From NCBI RefSeq assembly GCF_022815645.1, contig NZ_JALGRO010000010.1:88293-140343 (forward strand): a DNA stretch of 52,051 nucleotides, given 5' to 3'. The notes beneath the pieces were generated by a model. The model was not told the DNA's origin and searched no databases. It was given only the letters and a program-made list of their open reading frames with translations. Positions within the stretch are counted from its first letter, which is position 1, and the number at the start of each line of letters is the position of its first letter. Below, piece after piece: positions 7,970-16,385 of this stretch. Source of the DNA: Curtobacterium sp. VKM Ac-2922 (lineage in GTDB: Bacteria > Actinomycetota > Actinomycetes > Actinomycetales > Microbacteriaceae). The translations under genes were made by a program, and so were the position numbers.

Positions 7970-9913
7970 CTAAACCGGCGGCGCAGGCACCTCCGGTTCC
8001 ACGAACGGAACGAGTTCCCGGGGCGGTGGGTTTCGCAGGTAGCGCGTCTCCCCGCGACGGTCGCGGGACCGCTGCAGGTATTCGCCGTCTTGCTTCCTCC
8101 GCACCGGCGTTCGTCCGGCTGCTTCGCGGAGCTGCTGCTCCCTGAGCGCATTCTCGAACTTGATGATGCGGGTCATGTTCGACTTCACGGCGAGCAGGGC
8201 GAGGGCGAGCTGCTGGGCGGCGAGCCCGCGCATAGGCCGGTTGGTTGTGACGTGGAGCTTGTGGTCACGCTGCAGAAGGTCGTTGGTCGATTCGCTGCTG
8301 CTTCGGTCGGAGCGGTAGACCTTGAACCACTCGCGGCCGTTGTGTCGGAGCATCTGCCGCTGCTGCACATGCTCGGTCGGCTTGACGGTGACGCTTGTCT
8401 GGCAGCAGACCTTGTAGTCCTTCTGCCGGTCGGTGATGTTGGCTGCTTGGATGCGGACACGGTCTGCTTCGTCGTCCGGGATGGCCTTCGGGTGCAGTTT
8501 CCGGAGGGGGCACGATGCGGTCGGGGAGATACCGGATGCTGGGCAGCTGAGCCGGAGCGTGCCGTCTGCCTTCTTCTCGTGGACGCTGAGTTCGTAGTAC
8601 TCAAGGCGTTCGAGTTCCTTCCAGTACTCGGCGTCGGTGAGCTTGCCGGCTTCCCACCGTGCGGTGACGTCGAGCAGGTCGAACGGTGTCGAGGGGCAGA
8701 CGTAGCGTCCGTTGACCATGATGGCGCCGCCGATTGCGCCGTTGGTGATGCCCTTCTGCCGCTCTACGTAGTCCTTCACGACTGGGATGTTCCGGCGGAC
8801 CAGTTCCTCGTGGAAGGCGTCTTTGAGCTGCGAGTAGCCGCGGTCGAAGGAGAATCGGGTGAGTTCGTATCCTCGGGCCTGGAGTGAGTCGAGCAGGTCG
8901 ATGGCGTGGTCGCCGATGCGCTTGTTCGGGGTGCCGAGGCTGATGGCGCGGATGAGCTGTGGGGCTTGTAGCTTCTTGTCGAGGTCGGGGTCCTCGATGA
9001 CGTCGATGATGATGTTCGCCATGTAGGACAGCTCCCATTTGATGCGGGAGACGCGCTTCTCATCGTCGGCGTTGCGCTTCTTCGCCCCCTTCTTCTTCGG
9101 CGCCCAGTCTGCTTCGAGTGCGAGCACCCGGCGTGGTTCGGCTTTGTCGGTCGTGGTGTCGAGCTTGTTGCGCATCGGGACCTCGCTGCCGTCCTTGTCG
9201 CGCTTCCACCGTGCCTGGTGGACGCCGGCGGTGACCTGGCTCTGGTCGATGGTGAACGCCGTCTTCTTGCGACGGAACTCTGGCGCCTGCTGCCGAATCG
9301 ACATCTCGACGAGGGCGTTCATGAACCATTCACCTCGGGCGCGCATCCGTGCGAGGAACTCCTCGTCGAGGTTCGTTTCCCACAGCTGCCGCTCCTCCAG
9401 CGTCATTGCCTTCCACTTGTTCCGCTTGAACCCGTCGTTGGCGACGTATGGGTCGAACGTCGCGATGACGCGGTGGATGGCACGATGCGCCAGGAAGTAC
9501 CAGTTCTTGAACGGGTTGTCGTACAGGTGGGCGATGCCGAGTACTTCCCGTGCCTCTGGTGTCAGCCGGTGCTCGAGTGCCCGTTCCATGTCGCGGATGC
9601 GAACGGTTGATTCCTCCATCACGAGGATGAGCGCGACGGTGAGGATGACTGCGTCGGAGATGTCGGGCTGCGGTCCGCCGGCACGTTTGCCGGACGCTGC
9701 GCGGTCGAACCGCCGCCAGCCGACCAACGCTGGGAGGACCCGCGACTGCAGGACGCGGTTGAGCCACGTCTGTGCGAGGTCCGCATCGATGGGGGTCATA
9801 GCGCCGGCGCCTGCGGCAACTTCCCGTCCGGTGAGCCCGCCTTCCGCTGCACTGGCGAGTACTTCGAGGGTGAGGGCGACGGTGTCGTCCCAGGAGAGTG
9901 CCTCCATGCTCAT
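7970..9913 (-). CDS. Large DDE-transposase-like protein of the element's recombination module
   Basis: The 647-aa protein is not a textbook family member, but its layout suggests an RNase-H-fold DDE enzyme: candidate acidic residues in FTIDQSQ (about 221), FSFDRGYSQL (about 356) and SSESTND (about 541), the last followed by a segment RPMRGLAAQQLALALLAVK that resembles the end of IS4/IS1182-type transposases. Cysteines near 470-520 could bind zinc. It would cut and join the element ends. Its start overlaps the stop of the adjacent recombinase-like gene by ATGA, so the two are translationally coupled. A diverged C-terminal scrap of the same protein occurs at 42557-42718. A CCGCGCATAG string inside it at 8226 is coding and probably incidental. 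Confidence 0.6.
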   Translation of the reverse strand: MSMEALSWDDTVALTLEVLASAAEGGLTGREVAAGAGAMTPIDADLAQTWLNRVLQSRVLPALVGWRRFDRAASGKRAGGPQPDISDAVILTVALILVMEESTVRIRDMERALEHRLTPEAREVLGIAHLYDNPFKNWYFLAHRAIHRVIATFDPYVANDGFKRNKWKAMTLEERQLWETNLDEEFLARMRARGEWFMNALVEMSIRQQAPEFRRKKTAFTIDQSQVTAGVHQARWKRDKDGSEVPMRNKLDTTTDKAEPRRVLALEADWAPKKKGAKKRNADDEKRVSRIKWELSYMANIIIDVIEDPDLDKKLQAPQLIRAISLGTPNKRIGDHAIDLLDSLQARGYELTRFSFDRGYSQLKDAFHEELVRRNIPVVKDYVERQKGITNGAIGGAIMVNGRYVCPSTPFDLLDVTARWEAGKLTDAEYWKELERLEYYELSVHEKKADGTLRLSCPASGISPTASCPLRKLHPKAIPDDEADRVRIQAANITDRQKDYKVCCQTSVTVKPTEHVQQRQMLRHNGREWFKVYRSDRSSSESTNDLLQRDHKLHVTTNRPMRGLAAQQLALALLAVKSNMTRIIKFENALREQQLREAAGRTPVRRKQDGEYLQRSRDRRGETRYLRNPPPRELVPFVEPEVPAPPV

Positions 9914-11280
9914 CGGGCGTCACCGCCGTCCTTGGTCCGACGTTCCTGCAGGTGCGCCTTCAGCTCTGCCATAGCGTCCGGGCCGGCCGTCGACCGCTGC
10001 TTTCGAGGGGAGCGCGGCGCGTCCGACGGAACCTGACTTCGTGAGCGCACCGGCATCCAGTCCGGTTCCAGGTCGTGCACGGTGGGGAACACCGTCCCGA
10101 CTGTGGACGTGGACGTGGACGTGGACGCATGCGCGCTGCCAGCGGGCACTGCAGTCTGGTCGCGGACGTACGCGGTCATCGCGCGCCGGGCACCCTCCGC
10201 CGCGGCCTCGAGAGTGAGCAGACGGCTTGGTGTTTCGGTGGCGTCGCGCATCTGGCAGTAGCCGGCGGTCCACGCTCCGTCAGCCGCCGCGGGTCGGAGG
10301 TGCGCGGATGGCTCACGCAGCTCCGTGTCCCAGCCGGCGAGGTCGGTGGCGGTGATGCGGGGCAGGTAGCGGCGCAGCGTTTGCACGTCTGGCATTCCCG
10401 CGGCGTGCATGAGCGCGCCGAGGGGCAGTACCGGCAGCTGGCTCAGCACCCACGTGTCACGCAGCCGCTGCGCGAACGGGGCGGGGTGCGCGCCGACGCA
10501 GAACCACTTGAGGGTCCGTACCCGAGCATCGTCGGCCTGCCCGGGGAACAGCACGAACTGGTCGGCGTCGAAGTCGTCGAACACGTCGTCGAGGTAGCTG
10601 GCCCACTCCGTCTGGATGGGGACGGTCCGCGGGTACCGGCCGGTGACGTGGACGCTGTAGCCGGCGTCGGACCGGACGACGTCGCGACCGCGGACGTGTG
10701 CGCATTCGACGGACTGCAGGCCGGCACCGCCGGCGAGGGCGAGGAACGTCTTGGCGTATCGGCGGTGGACGGCGTTCTTCCGGGCGACGGCCCAGCTTTC
10801 GAGTTCCGCGAGTTCGCGGGCGTTGTAGGGGATGACGCCGTGGCTGATGCGGCCGCGCTTCTTCCGGTTGTGGTCGACGTCGGCGACGGCGCTTGCAACA
10901 CGGAACAGCAGCGAGTGCAGCGTCTTGTGCAGGCTCGACTGCTTCTTCGGTGCACGCATCCGGACGTACCGGCCGAGAAGGGTGGGGTGGAAGAGCTCGG
11001 CGCGGTCGAGTGGGACGTGCTCGTTGTTCGTGGCCCAGATGACGTAGTGAGTAACGACGGAGAGCATCCGGGTCCCTACGGGGATGTTCGGCGGCCCGTA
11101 GTCGACGACGGCTTGGCGGGCGAAGTCCTGCACTCGGTCCCAGTCGGCGGGAGTGACGTTGAACGGGCGGTATTGCATGAGCGCCTCCCACAGTTCCCGT
11201 GTGTCGTGTTCCGTGTTAGGAACAGAGTGTGCTACAGGAGCGGGCGAAGTGGAAGGGGTCTGGTGTTGGGTCTCGGTCAT
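9910..11280 (-). CDS. Divergent tyrosine-recombinase-like protein 1
   Basis: The 456-aa product has an N-terminal helical SAM-like region (about 30-150) and a catalytic-fold region (about 160-305). Conserved landmarks can be aligned but several catalytic residues are altered: the first Arg box reads GLQSVECAHVRGRD (Gln for Arg), the HxLR box reads FAQRLRDTW (Arg kept, His lost), and a Tyr is present in LRRYLP at about 304. The last 150 residues are a Pro/Ser-rich tail. The ATG at 11280 lies 7 bases after a CCGCGCATAG motif (minus strand), suggesting a leaderless start. It is the upstream partner of the DDE-like gene. Confidence 0.65.
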   Translation of the reverse strand: MTETQHQTPSTSPAPVAHSVPNTEHDTRELWEALMQYRPFNVTPADWDRVQDFARQAVVDYGPPNIPVGTRMLSVVTHYVIWATNNEHVPLDRAELFHPTLLGRYVRMRAPKKQSSLHKTLHSLLFRVASAVADVDHNRKKRGRISHGVIPYNARELAELESWAVARKNAVHRRYAKTFLALAGGAGLQSVECAHVRGRDVVRSDAGYSVHVTGRYPRTVPIQTEWASYLDDVFDDFDADQFVLFPGQADDARVRTLKWFCVGAHPAPFAQRLRDTWVLSQLPVLPLGALMHAAGMPDVQTLRRYLPRITATDLAGWDTELREPSAHLRPAAADGAWTAGYCQMRDATETPSRLLTLEAAAEGARRAMTAYVRDQTAVPAGSAHASTSTSTSTVGTVFPTVHDLEPDWMPVRSRSQVPSDAPRSPRKQRSTAGPDAMAELKAHLQERRTKDGGDAR

Positions 11281-11605
11281 GCCGGGGCTATGCGCGGGTG
11301 ACCTCAGCAGCTGAGATTCCAGGTGTGAGATCGCTCCTCGATCAGTGGCCGAGTCCGCCAGGCGGCAGGAACGAATGCCCCGATCAGGGATCACTTCTCG
11401 GTGTTGCCCGGGCTGCGCCAGGGCGCTGCGGAATTGGTGATCCGCGTCGATGCAGCCCGGGCGTGTCGGCTTCTCCGCAGGGCGTCCCGCATCACGTTGA
11501 GAGTCACCCAGACGCGCGCTGCGTCATCGGTCGGCGATGTACGGGCATCGACGATGAAGCGATGGGGCAGCGCGTCCACGGACTACTGCCACCCGTGATC
11601 CTCCG
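11281..11605. other. Gap between the two recombinase-like genes; possible 62-codon minus-strand ORF
   Basis: The minus-strand frame 11391-11579 (begins MDALPHRFIVDARTSP) might be a small protein or a piece of the flanking recombinases; no family or ribosome site supports it. The CCGCGCATAG motif on the minus strand lies at 11288-11297. Nothing else is evident. Confidence 0.3.
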
Positions 11606-12463
11606 CTACTCGGAGACGAACGGCAGTATCCGGTCGAGCGCTTCCGCGGACTGCAGTCCGGCGACGCGCAGCAGCGTCTTCAGCGGTGTGCCCGCTTCAA
11701 GGCGTCCGACGAGCCAGGTTGCCCGCATCCGCCGGGTTTGGATCTCCATCGGCGGTGCAGTGCGGGAGACGAAGTCGGTGATGAGGTTGACGTTGCTGCC
11801 GCGTTGTTCGGCACGGAATGCCCACCCCTGCCCGTTCAGGTGCACGTATCTGCTGCGGAGTCCTGCGCTCCACTCGTGCAGCACCGGAACGTCCCGTGCG
11901 CCTTCGCCGATGATGCGCACCACGCACGTTGTGTCGGTCGTCGCGACGTTCTCGAGTCGCAACCGGATGATCTCCGCCCCGGTGAGACCGGCGCCGAACC
12001 CGAGCGAGAGCAGCGCCGCTGCGGACGTCCGCCGTTCCGCAGAGGTCTGCGCCCGTGACCACCCTTCGAGAGCGGCTTGCTCGGCCTCCGTATATGGCCG
12101 GACCGCGTCTGCTTTTCCGAGTGCCCTGAACTTTCCGACGGCGCCGTCGCCGAGAAGCGCTTCGGAGACGCGTCGGAGGCGGGCACGGATGGTGTTCCGA
12201 CTGGCACGGTTGTAGCCGGCGAGGTGGTGGATGATGAAGCGGTTCACCATGTACGGGTCGAACACTGCGTCATCGGTGAGTGGTGCGTACTCCGTCCGGG
12301 CGAAGTGAGTAAGCCGTGTGACCGCAGGGTAGAGCTCCCGTGCGGAGTAGACCACGAGGGGTTCTGCACGGTCGACGACGTCGTAGACATATGCGGAGAT
12401 CGCCTGCCAGTCCTTCGCCGGTAGCTGCGGTCGGTACGAACGCTGTCCTGACCCCTCAACCAT
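11606..12463 (-). CDS. Divergent tyrosine-recombinase-like protein 2
   Basis: This 285-aa protein shares the fold pattern of the previous recombinase: YMVNRFIIHHLAGYNRAS in the N-terminal domain, GFGAGLTGAEIIRLRLENV at the first Arg box (Thr in place of Arg), and QTRRMRATWLVGRLEAGTP at the HxLR box. The expected nucleophile position reads DRILPFV, so the Tyr is missing. It may act as a DNA-binding or target-recognition subunit rather than a recombinase. The ATG at 12463 follows a TATTGT box by 7 bases, again a leaderless pattern. It is divergent from the OST-HTH-like gene. Confidence 0.62.
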   Translation of the reverse strand: MVEGSGQRSYRPQLPAKDWQAISAYVYDVVDRAEPLVVYSARELYPAVTRLTHFARTEYAPLTDDAVFDPYMVNRFIIHHLAGYNRASRNTIRARLRRVSEALLGDGAVGKFRALGKADAVRPYTEAEQAALEGWSRAQTSAERRTSAAALLSLGFGAGLTGAEIIRLRLENVATTDTTCVVRIIGEGARDVPVLHEWSAGLRSRYVHLNGQGWAFRAEQRGSNVNLITDFVSRTAPPMEIQTRRMRATWLVGRLEAGTPLKTLLRVAGLQSAEALDRILPFVSE

Positions 12464-12593
12464 GTTCGTAACAATAACCGCCGGGTGGTGCGGGTGGTGC
12501 GGTTGGGCGGTGCAGGCCATCACTGTGCGACGTGCGCGCGGTGGTCCGTGTTCACTCGTCGTCAAGCGCGGAACCGTGCCGTACGGTGTCTGG

Positions 12594-13598
12594 ATGAGTG
12601 ATATTCGGGTACGTGGTGGCGAGCGAGGCGACGGCGACGACGCTCGGATTCTGCGGGAAGCAGTGGCCGTTCCCGCCCGCGTTGACCAAGTCGCGCGCGT
12701 GCTCGGTCAAGCGCCACTTGAAGTGGTTGAACGCCTGCTCGTCGACGGGCGCGAGGCGGTGCCGTTGACGGCGATCTTGCCGGCCGAGGCTGTTCAGCAG
12801 CTGCTCGGCGCTGTGACGCCACGAAAGAGCTTCCGAGCTCTTGAGCCGATGATCGTGCAGGCGTTTGAACGGGCGCGAGGTGTCGAGGACGTCTTCCGGC
12901 CGATGACGATCGCCGTGCTCAAGAATCGGCTCATCGGCACGATCGGCAGAGAGTTTCACGAAAGCGACTACGGCGTGCCGCATGTCCGATCGTTCGTCCG
13001 GTTGTTCCCGGCGCTGCTCAGACCCGTTGGCGATGACCGTGTCCCGATGGTCGAGCTCATCGACCCGACCTCTGCGGAGGAAGCGTCCACTCCGAGCGGC
13101 ACCGAGCAACGCATTCGATCAGACCTCTGGCGCGCAAGCTTGGACTACGCCTCTGGCCAGCAGTATGTCTGGGACCCGGAGTCGCAGAGCGCTCGCCCCG
13201 CATCGCCCGTGGACGCCGGCACGATCGTGTTTCCGACGCTGCATCGCGGTGACATCGCGCAGTGGCGCGCCGCCTTCGCCGACACCGTGGAAGCCGGGGA
13301 TGGTCCTGCCCACGACTGGGCGGAAATCGGCGCCGGACGCACCATTGGACTGCCGAACCATCACCGTGCCGCGTGGAACAGGTACCAGGCGGAACAGGTC
13401 GCGGCGCACGTCCGCCGATTCTTCGACCTGCACAACATCTCGGAGGTCCCCGTGCACGCCGCGGCGCCGAACCGCGGGGCATCTCACCCTGAGTCGCCGC
13501 TGCGCGCGTACCTTCACCGTTACATCGACACTGCCTCCGAGGCTGAGCTCGCGAGGTTGCAAATCGATCCGACGGTCGCACTGCGTCTGGCGCGGTGA
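12594..13598 (+). CDS. Protein with OST-HTH/LOTUS-like domain
   Basis: The 334-aa product has an N-terminal helical domain that may be an HTH (VDQVARVLGQAPLEVVERLL), then a segment at about residues 100-160 (TIAVLKNRLIGTIGREFHE, SDYGVPHVRSFVRLFPALL) that resembles OST-HTH/LOTUS domains, which bind RNA (often G-rich or double-stranded) and recruit helicases or NYN nucleases. The C-terminal half is unknown. The ATG is 7 bases after a TACGGT -10 box (12581-12586), so the transcript is probably leaderless; the 44 upstream codons in frame look non-coding. The next gene starts 3 bases after its stop. Confidence 0.6.
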   Translation: MSDIRVRGGERGDGDDARILREAVAVPARVDQVARVLGQAPLEVVERLLVDGREAVPLTAILPAEAVQQLLGAVTPRKSFRALEPMIVQAFERARGVEDVFRPMTIAVLKNRLIGTIGREFHESDYGVPHVRSFVRLFPALLRPVGDDRVPMVELIDPTSAEEASTPSGTEQRIRSDLWRASLDYASGQQYVWDPESQSARPASPVDAGTIVFPTLHRGDIAQWRAAFADTVEAGDGPAHDWAEIGAGRTIGLPNHHRAAWNRYQAEQVAAHVRRFFDLHNISEVPVHAAAPNRGASHPESPLRAYLHRYIDTASEAELARLQIDPTVALRLAR

Positions 13599-13601
13599 CT
13601 G

Positions 13602-14465
13602 ATGGTTGATCCGCGCATGTTCATCGTGCTCGCCGCCGAGGAGCCGCAGGACACGTTCGACTCAGCGAAGGCCGCGCAGCACGCGTTCGAGGGTGCCGGG
13701 TTCACGGTGCAGACCATCCGAACTGCGACTCTGACATCAGACGTCCCTGAAGAGAGCAACCGGCCGATGCACCTCCTCCGTGCCCGGCACGCGCATACCA
13801 TCTACGAAGCCCTGCACCGCGGCCCAGTCGCGGTGCTCGGCACCGGGAAGGCGCGCGTTCGATCCGACCTGTTCGGCCCGCTGACGCATCGACGCACCGT
13901 GCCGCTGGAACGCTTTGTCCGGTACAAGGCGGTGTACCGGTCAATCCATGACGTCGACGCTGCGCAAGATCTCATCGACGCGGTGATGCTGTGGCCAGGA
14001 GATGACCGGTTCTCCGACGAGCGTGACCATCGGGTGCTGCCGATGCATGTGTTCTCGCTCGAGGACTGGCCCGCACTGCACCTTCCCGATGGGGTCGCGT
14101 CGTTCGAGCGGGCGCACGGGCGAGCTGCTCACCTCATCGACAACGCGGACCGTGACTGGAAGCGACCCACCGCGCTGCACGGCAACGAAGTGCTGCATAC
14201 GCGAGGTGTGGAGCTGCGTGCTGGCCACCACTGGGATGTGCAGAGCGAGCGGAGTTCGGGCCGATTGAGCACGCACCTCGAGGTTTGGGCGTTCCCGCGA
14301 GGCGCCTACGTGAATGTGTACCCGAACGCCGTGGTGCGGGGTGGGCAGTCGTCAGCGTCCTCCGCAGTGCAGATCTGGGACGAACTCGGCGCGGAGCACC
14401 AGAAAAAGAGCCGCGCCACCCCGAAGAAGACACCTCATCGGCGTGACAAACGCCGCACGCGGTAG
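13602..14465 (+). CDS. Unknown protein coupled to the OST-HTH-like gene
   Basis: The 287-aa protein starts MVDPRMFIVLAAEEPQDTFD and has an alpha/beta-looking N-terminal domain (FIVLAAEEP, AVLGTGKARVRSDLFGP) and a basic Lys/Arg tail of about 25 residues suited to nucleic-acid binding. I do not recognise the family. Its start lies three bases after the upstream stop, so the two are an operon and probably act together. A terminator follows at 14668. Confidence 0.6.
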   Translation: MVDPRMFIVLAAEEPQDTFDSAKAAQHAFEGAGFTVQTIRTATLTSDVPEESNRPMHLLRARHAHTIYEALHRGPVAVLGTGKARVRSDLFGPLTHRRTVPLERFVRYKAVYRSIHDVDAAQDLIDAVMLWPGDDRFSDERDHRVLPMHVFSLEDWPALHLPDGVASFERAHGRAAHLIDNADRDWKRPTALHGNEVLHTRGVELRAGHHWDVQSERSSGRLSTHLEVWAFPRGAYVNVYPNAVVRGGQSSASSAVQIWDELGAEHQKKSRATPKKTPHRRDKRRTR

Positions 14466-14667
14466 GTACTGTAGGTCCCGATCCGGTGCCTACGCATCGG
14501 AAGGACGGTTCGGATCGATCATCCGGACCCGAAGCAAGCGGTACAAGCGTGGGGACGCTACCCGACCACAACACGAGCCCTGGATCGTAGATCTAGCCGG
14601 TCGGACGCCTCCGCCACATGCATCATTGATGCCTTGACCGTGCGCCGTGAGTGCTCGTTCGTACGCA

Positions 14668-14697
14668 TTGGGCCCCCTCATCTCCGAGGGGGCCCAA
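14668..14697 (+). terminator. Rho-independent-type hairpin
   Basis: Twelve-base arms (14668-14679 and 14686-14697) pair perfectly around a six-base loop, followed by a short T-containing stretch. It likely ends the 12594-14465 operon. The 200 bases between that operon and the hairpin show no gene I can support. Confidence 0.85.
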
Positions 14698-14772
14698 CTT
14701 CGTTTCCGCTCCTGGCCGTACGTTCCGCGAGGCGTCGTCATCGCTCGGGGCGGCCGCCTCTACGCTTGCCGT

Positions 14773-15054
14773 ATGGGTCGACCGTCACGTGCGCTGCCAG
14801 TGGAACTCGCGGGCGCGCCGTGGCCGGAAACACCGTCACCGGACCCGTTCGGTGAAATCGACCGCCAGTTCGTCGTGAATGTTCGCGACGCGATGGCTGG
14901 CCGGAGTCTTCGTGCCGTCGCCGCCGACGCCGGTATCGGGCATGTCACTCTGCAGCGCGTCCTCGCGGGGCAGGCGTGGCCGGATCTGCAAACTATCGCC
15001 CGCCTCGAGGTGGGGCTGGATGCTGCACTGTGGCCGCGGCATCCGGTTGGGTGA
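14773..15054 (+). CDS. Small HTH (XRE/Cro-like) DNA-binding protein
   Basis: The 93-aa product has an N-terminal extension and a helix-turn-helix at about residues 40-90: RSLRAVAADAGIGHVTLQRV (helices 2 and 3) followed by WPDLQTIARLEVGLDAALW, the usual dimerisation helices of XRE regulators. It probably represses a neighbouring promoter. The ATG at 14773 follows a TACGCT -10 box (14761-14766) by 6 bases, giving a leaderless start. Its 3' end overlaps the convergent gene by about 60 bases. Confidence 0.75.
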   Translation: MGRPSRALPVELAGAPWPETPSPDPFGEIDRQFVVNVRDAMAGRSLRAVAADAGIGHVTLQRVLAGQAWPDLQTIARLEVGLDAALWPRHPVG

Positions 15055-15568
15055 ACCGGTCGTTGAACCGGTGCGCGGTCGCGTAGAACGCAGCCCAGCC
15101 GTCACTGCCCCGGTCGACGGGCTCTGGCGGGTACCAGTCGCTGTCGGTGACGTCGGCGAGCAGTTGCATCTCCGTCCACGTGTCCGGGTCGCCCGGGTCA
15201 AACGACGGCGGAGCGCTCCGCGTCTCAATACCCGCGCGACGGTCGAACGCGTTCCGGTCGGCGACGAAGTGCAGCGCGATTCGGCGCAGCTTCGATCGGG
15301 TCTGCTCATCACGGCCCGTGGTGGAGACAGCCACCTCGCGAGTGTCCAGATCAAGTCGAGCAGCTGCGTGTCTGCGACCTTCGGTGACGACGATCGTGAC
15401 GACGCTTGCACGTTCAACTGCCTCAACGTGCACGCCCGGTGGCGGGACGACGGAGGCCGGCCAGCCGACCCGGGGAACGTCGTGTTGCTGAAGGTATGCG
15501 GCAATCCAGCGAAGCACGCGGTCCGCCCGAAGGTTCATAAGTAGGAACATATCGTGCCTTGGCTTCAC
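14993..15568 (-). CDS. Hypothetical protein, convergent with the XRE gene
   Basis: The product of up to 191 aa (ATG at 15568, or 15550 for a start at MFLLMNLRADRVLRW) has an N-terminal helix, strands around VVTIVVTEGRRHAAARLDL and a C-terminal Trp-rich helical region. I do not recognise it. Codon use looks coding throughout, but the last 20 residues overlap the XRE gene antisense. Confidence 0.55.
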   Translation of the reverse strand: MKPRHDMFLLMNLRADRVLRWIAAYLQQHDVPRVGWPASVVPPPGVHVEAVERASVVTIVVTEGRRHAAARLDLDTREVAVSTTGRDEQTRSKLRRIALHFVADRNAFDRRAGIETRSAPPSFDPGDPDTWTEMQLLADVTDSDWYPPEPVDRGSDGWAAFYATAHRFNDRFTQPDAAATVQHPAPPRGGR

Positions 15569-15821
15569 CGTCTACCAGGGGCCCATGTATCCGCGGCTCG
15601 GCACTTCGCAGCACCCGCGCCGGCGTCGGCCTTCGTGCTGACACGGCTGGAGGCGCCTGATGGATCTCCCGCTCACCGGGTGCGCGCCGCCGTCATGGTG
15701 TCGGCGCGCACACCGCGGAGTGTGCGGGGCGCACCCGAGCCTTCCGGCGGGGCGCTAACCGTCGAGGTGGATGGCGAGTGCGGGGCAGACCGCGGCTGCA
15801 TCCCGGACCTGCTTGAGGCGA

Positions 15822-16379
15822 CTAGTCCGACGTGAGCGGTGTGCGCAAGTGCGCATTTGGTGCTGTATCGAGTTCCCGTGGGAGCCAGAGGAAGCCGGGC
15901 GTATGGTCTGCGATGTTGTCGATGGCGTGTAGTGCTGGGCGAAGCTGGGCGATCGCGTCATCCACGGTGACGAGCTGTTCCGCGAACACGTCTGCTCGGT
16001 ACCAGGCGGGCCCGACGGCTGCCGGCGTGCACGATGACGGTACTGGCGCAGGCCAGCTGCTCCACCGCCATTGGAAGCCGACGCGGGAGACGTCGCCGCA
16101 CACGTAGACCCGGTCGTCCCAGCCGAGGACTTCCAGCATGTGCACCTGGCCCGCTTCACCGTCCGCGCTGATCTGAGAGAAGCGGCCGACTCCTGCCCAG
16201 GGGTTCCGGGCGGACCGAGACCGGATGATGTCCTCGGCTGCCTGGAGGGTGTCGAGGGGTTCCCAGAGCGCGTGCGTGCTGTTGTCGCGGTGCCAGAGCT
16301 CCCCGCCGTCGAGGAACTCGGCTGGTCGGGGGTCTGGCAGGAGCGTGAGTGTGCCGGCGGGTTCGAGGGTGAGGGTTAT
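15822..16379 (-). CDS. Last gene of the paralog operon (B-type domain protein 5), start codon unclear
   Basis: The open frame continues without break after the UGA stop of the upstream gene. From base 16379 it reads like real protein: LTLEPAGTLTLLPDPRPAEF, then a helix LDTLQAAEDIIRSRS and, from about residue 75, HMLEVLGWDDRVYVCGDVSR. The first ATG is only at 16145, which would discard a third of the coding-like sequence. Possible explanations are an ATA or CTG start, or UGA readthrough (UGA followed by C). Its N-terminal part loosely matches the small B-domain proteins of this operon. Function unknown. Confidence 0.55.
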   Translation of the reverse strand: MTLTLEPAGTLTLLPDPRPAEFLDGGELWHRDNSTHALWEPLDTLQAAEDIIRSRSARNPWAGVGRFSQISADGEAGQVHMLEVLGWDDRVYVCGDVSRVGFQWRWSSWPAPVPSSCTPAAVGPAWYRADVFAEQLVTVDDAIAQLRPALHAIDNIADHTPGFLWLPRELDTAPNAHLRTPLTSD

Positions 16380-16385
16380 GGGTGG

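Noticed and set aside
8226..8235. A sixth CCGCGCATAG motif
   Set aside because: It lies inside the transposase-like coding sequence, over the RPMRG codons on the opposite strand, far from any start.
10075..11301. A 408-codon plus-strand ORF
   Set aside because: Antisense shadow of the recombinase-like gene; no start signals and no family features.
15554..15835. A 93-codon plus-strand ORF
   Set aside because: Low-complexity Ala/Pro/Arg composition and no start signal; probably a shadow of the promoter gap between two leftward genes.
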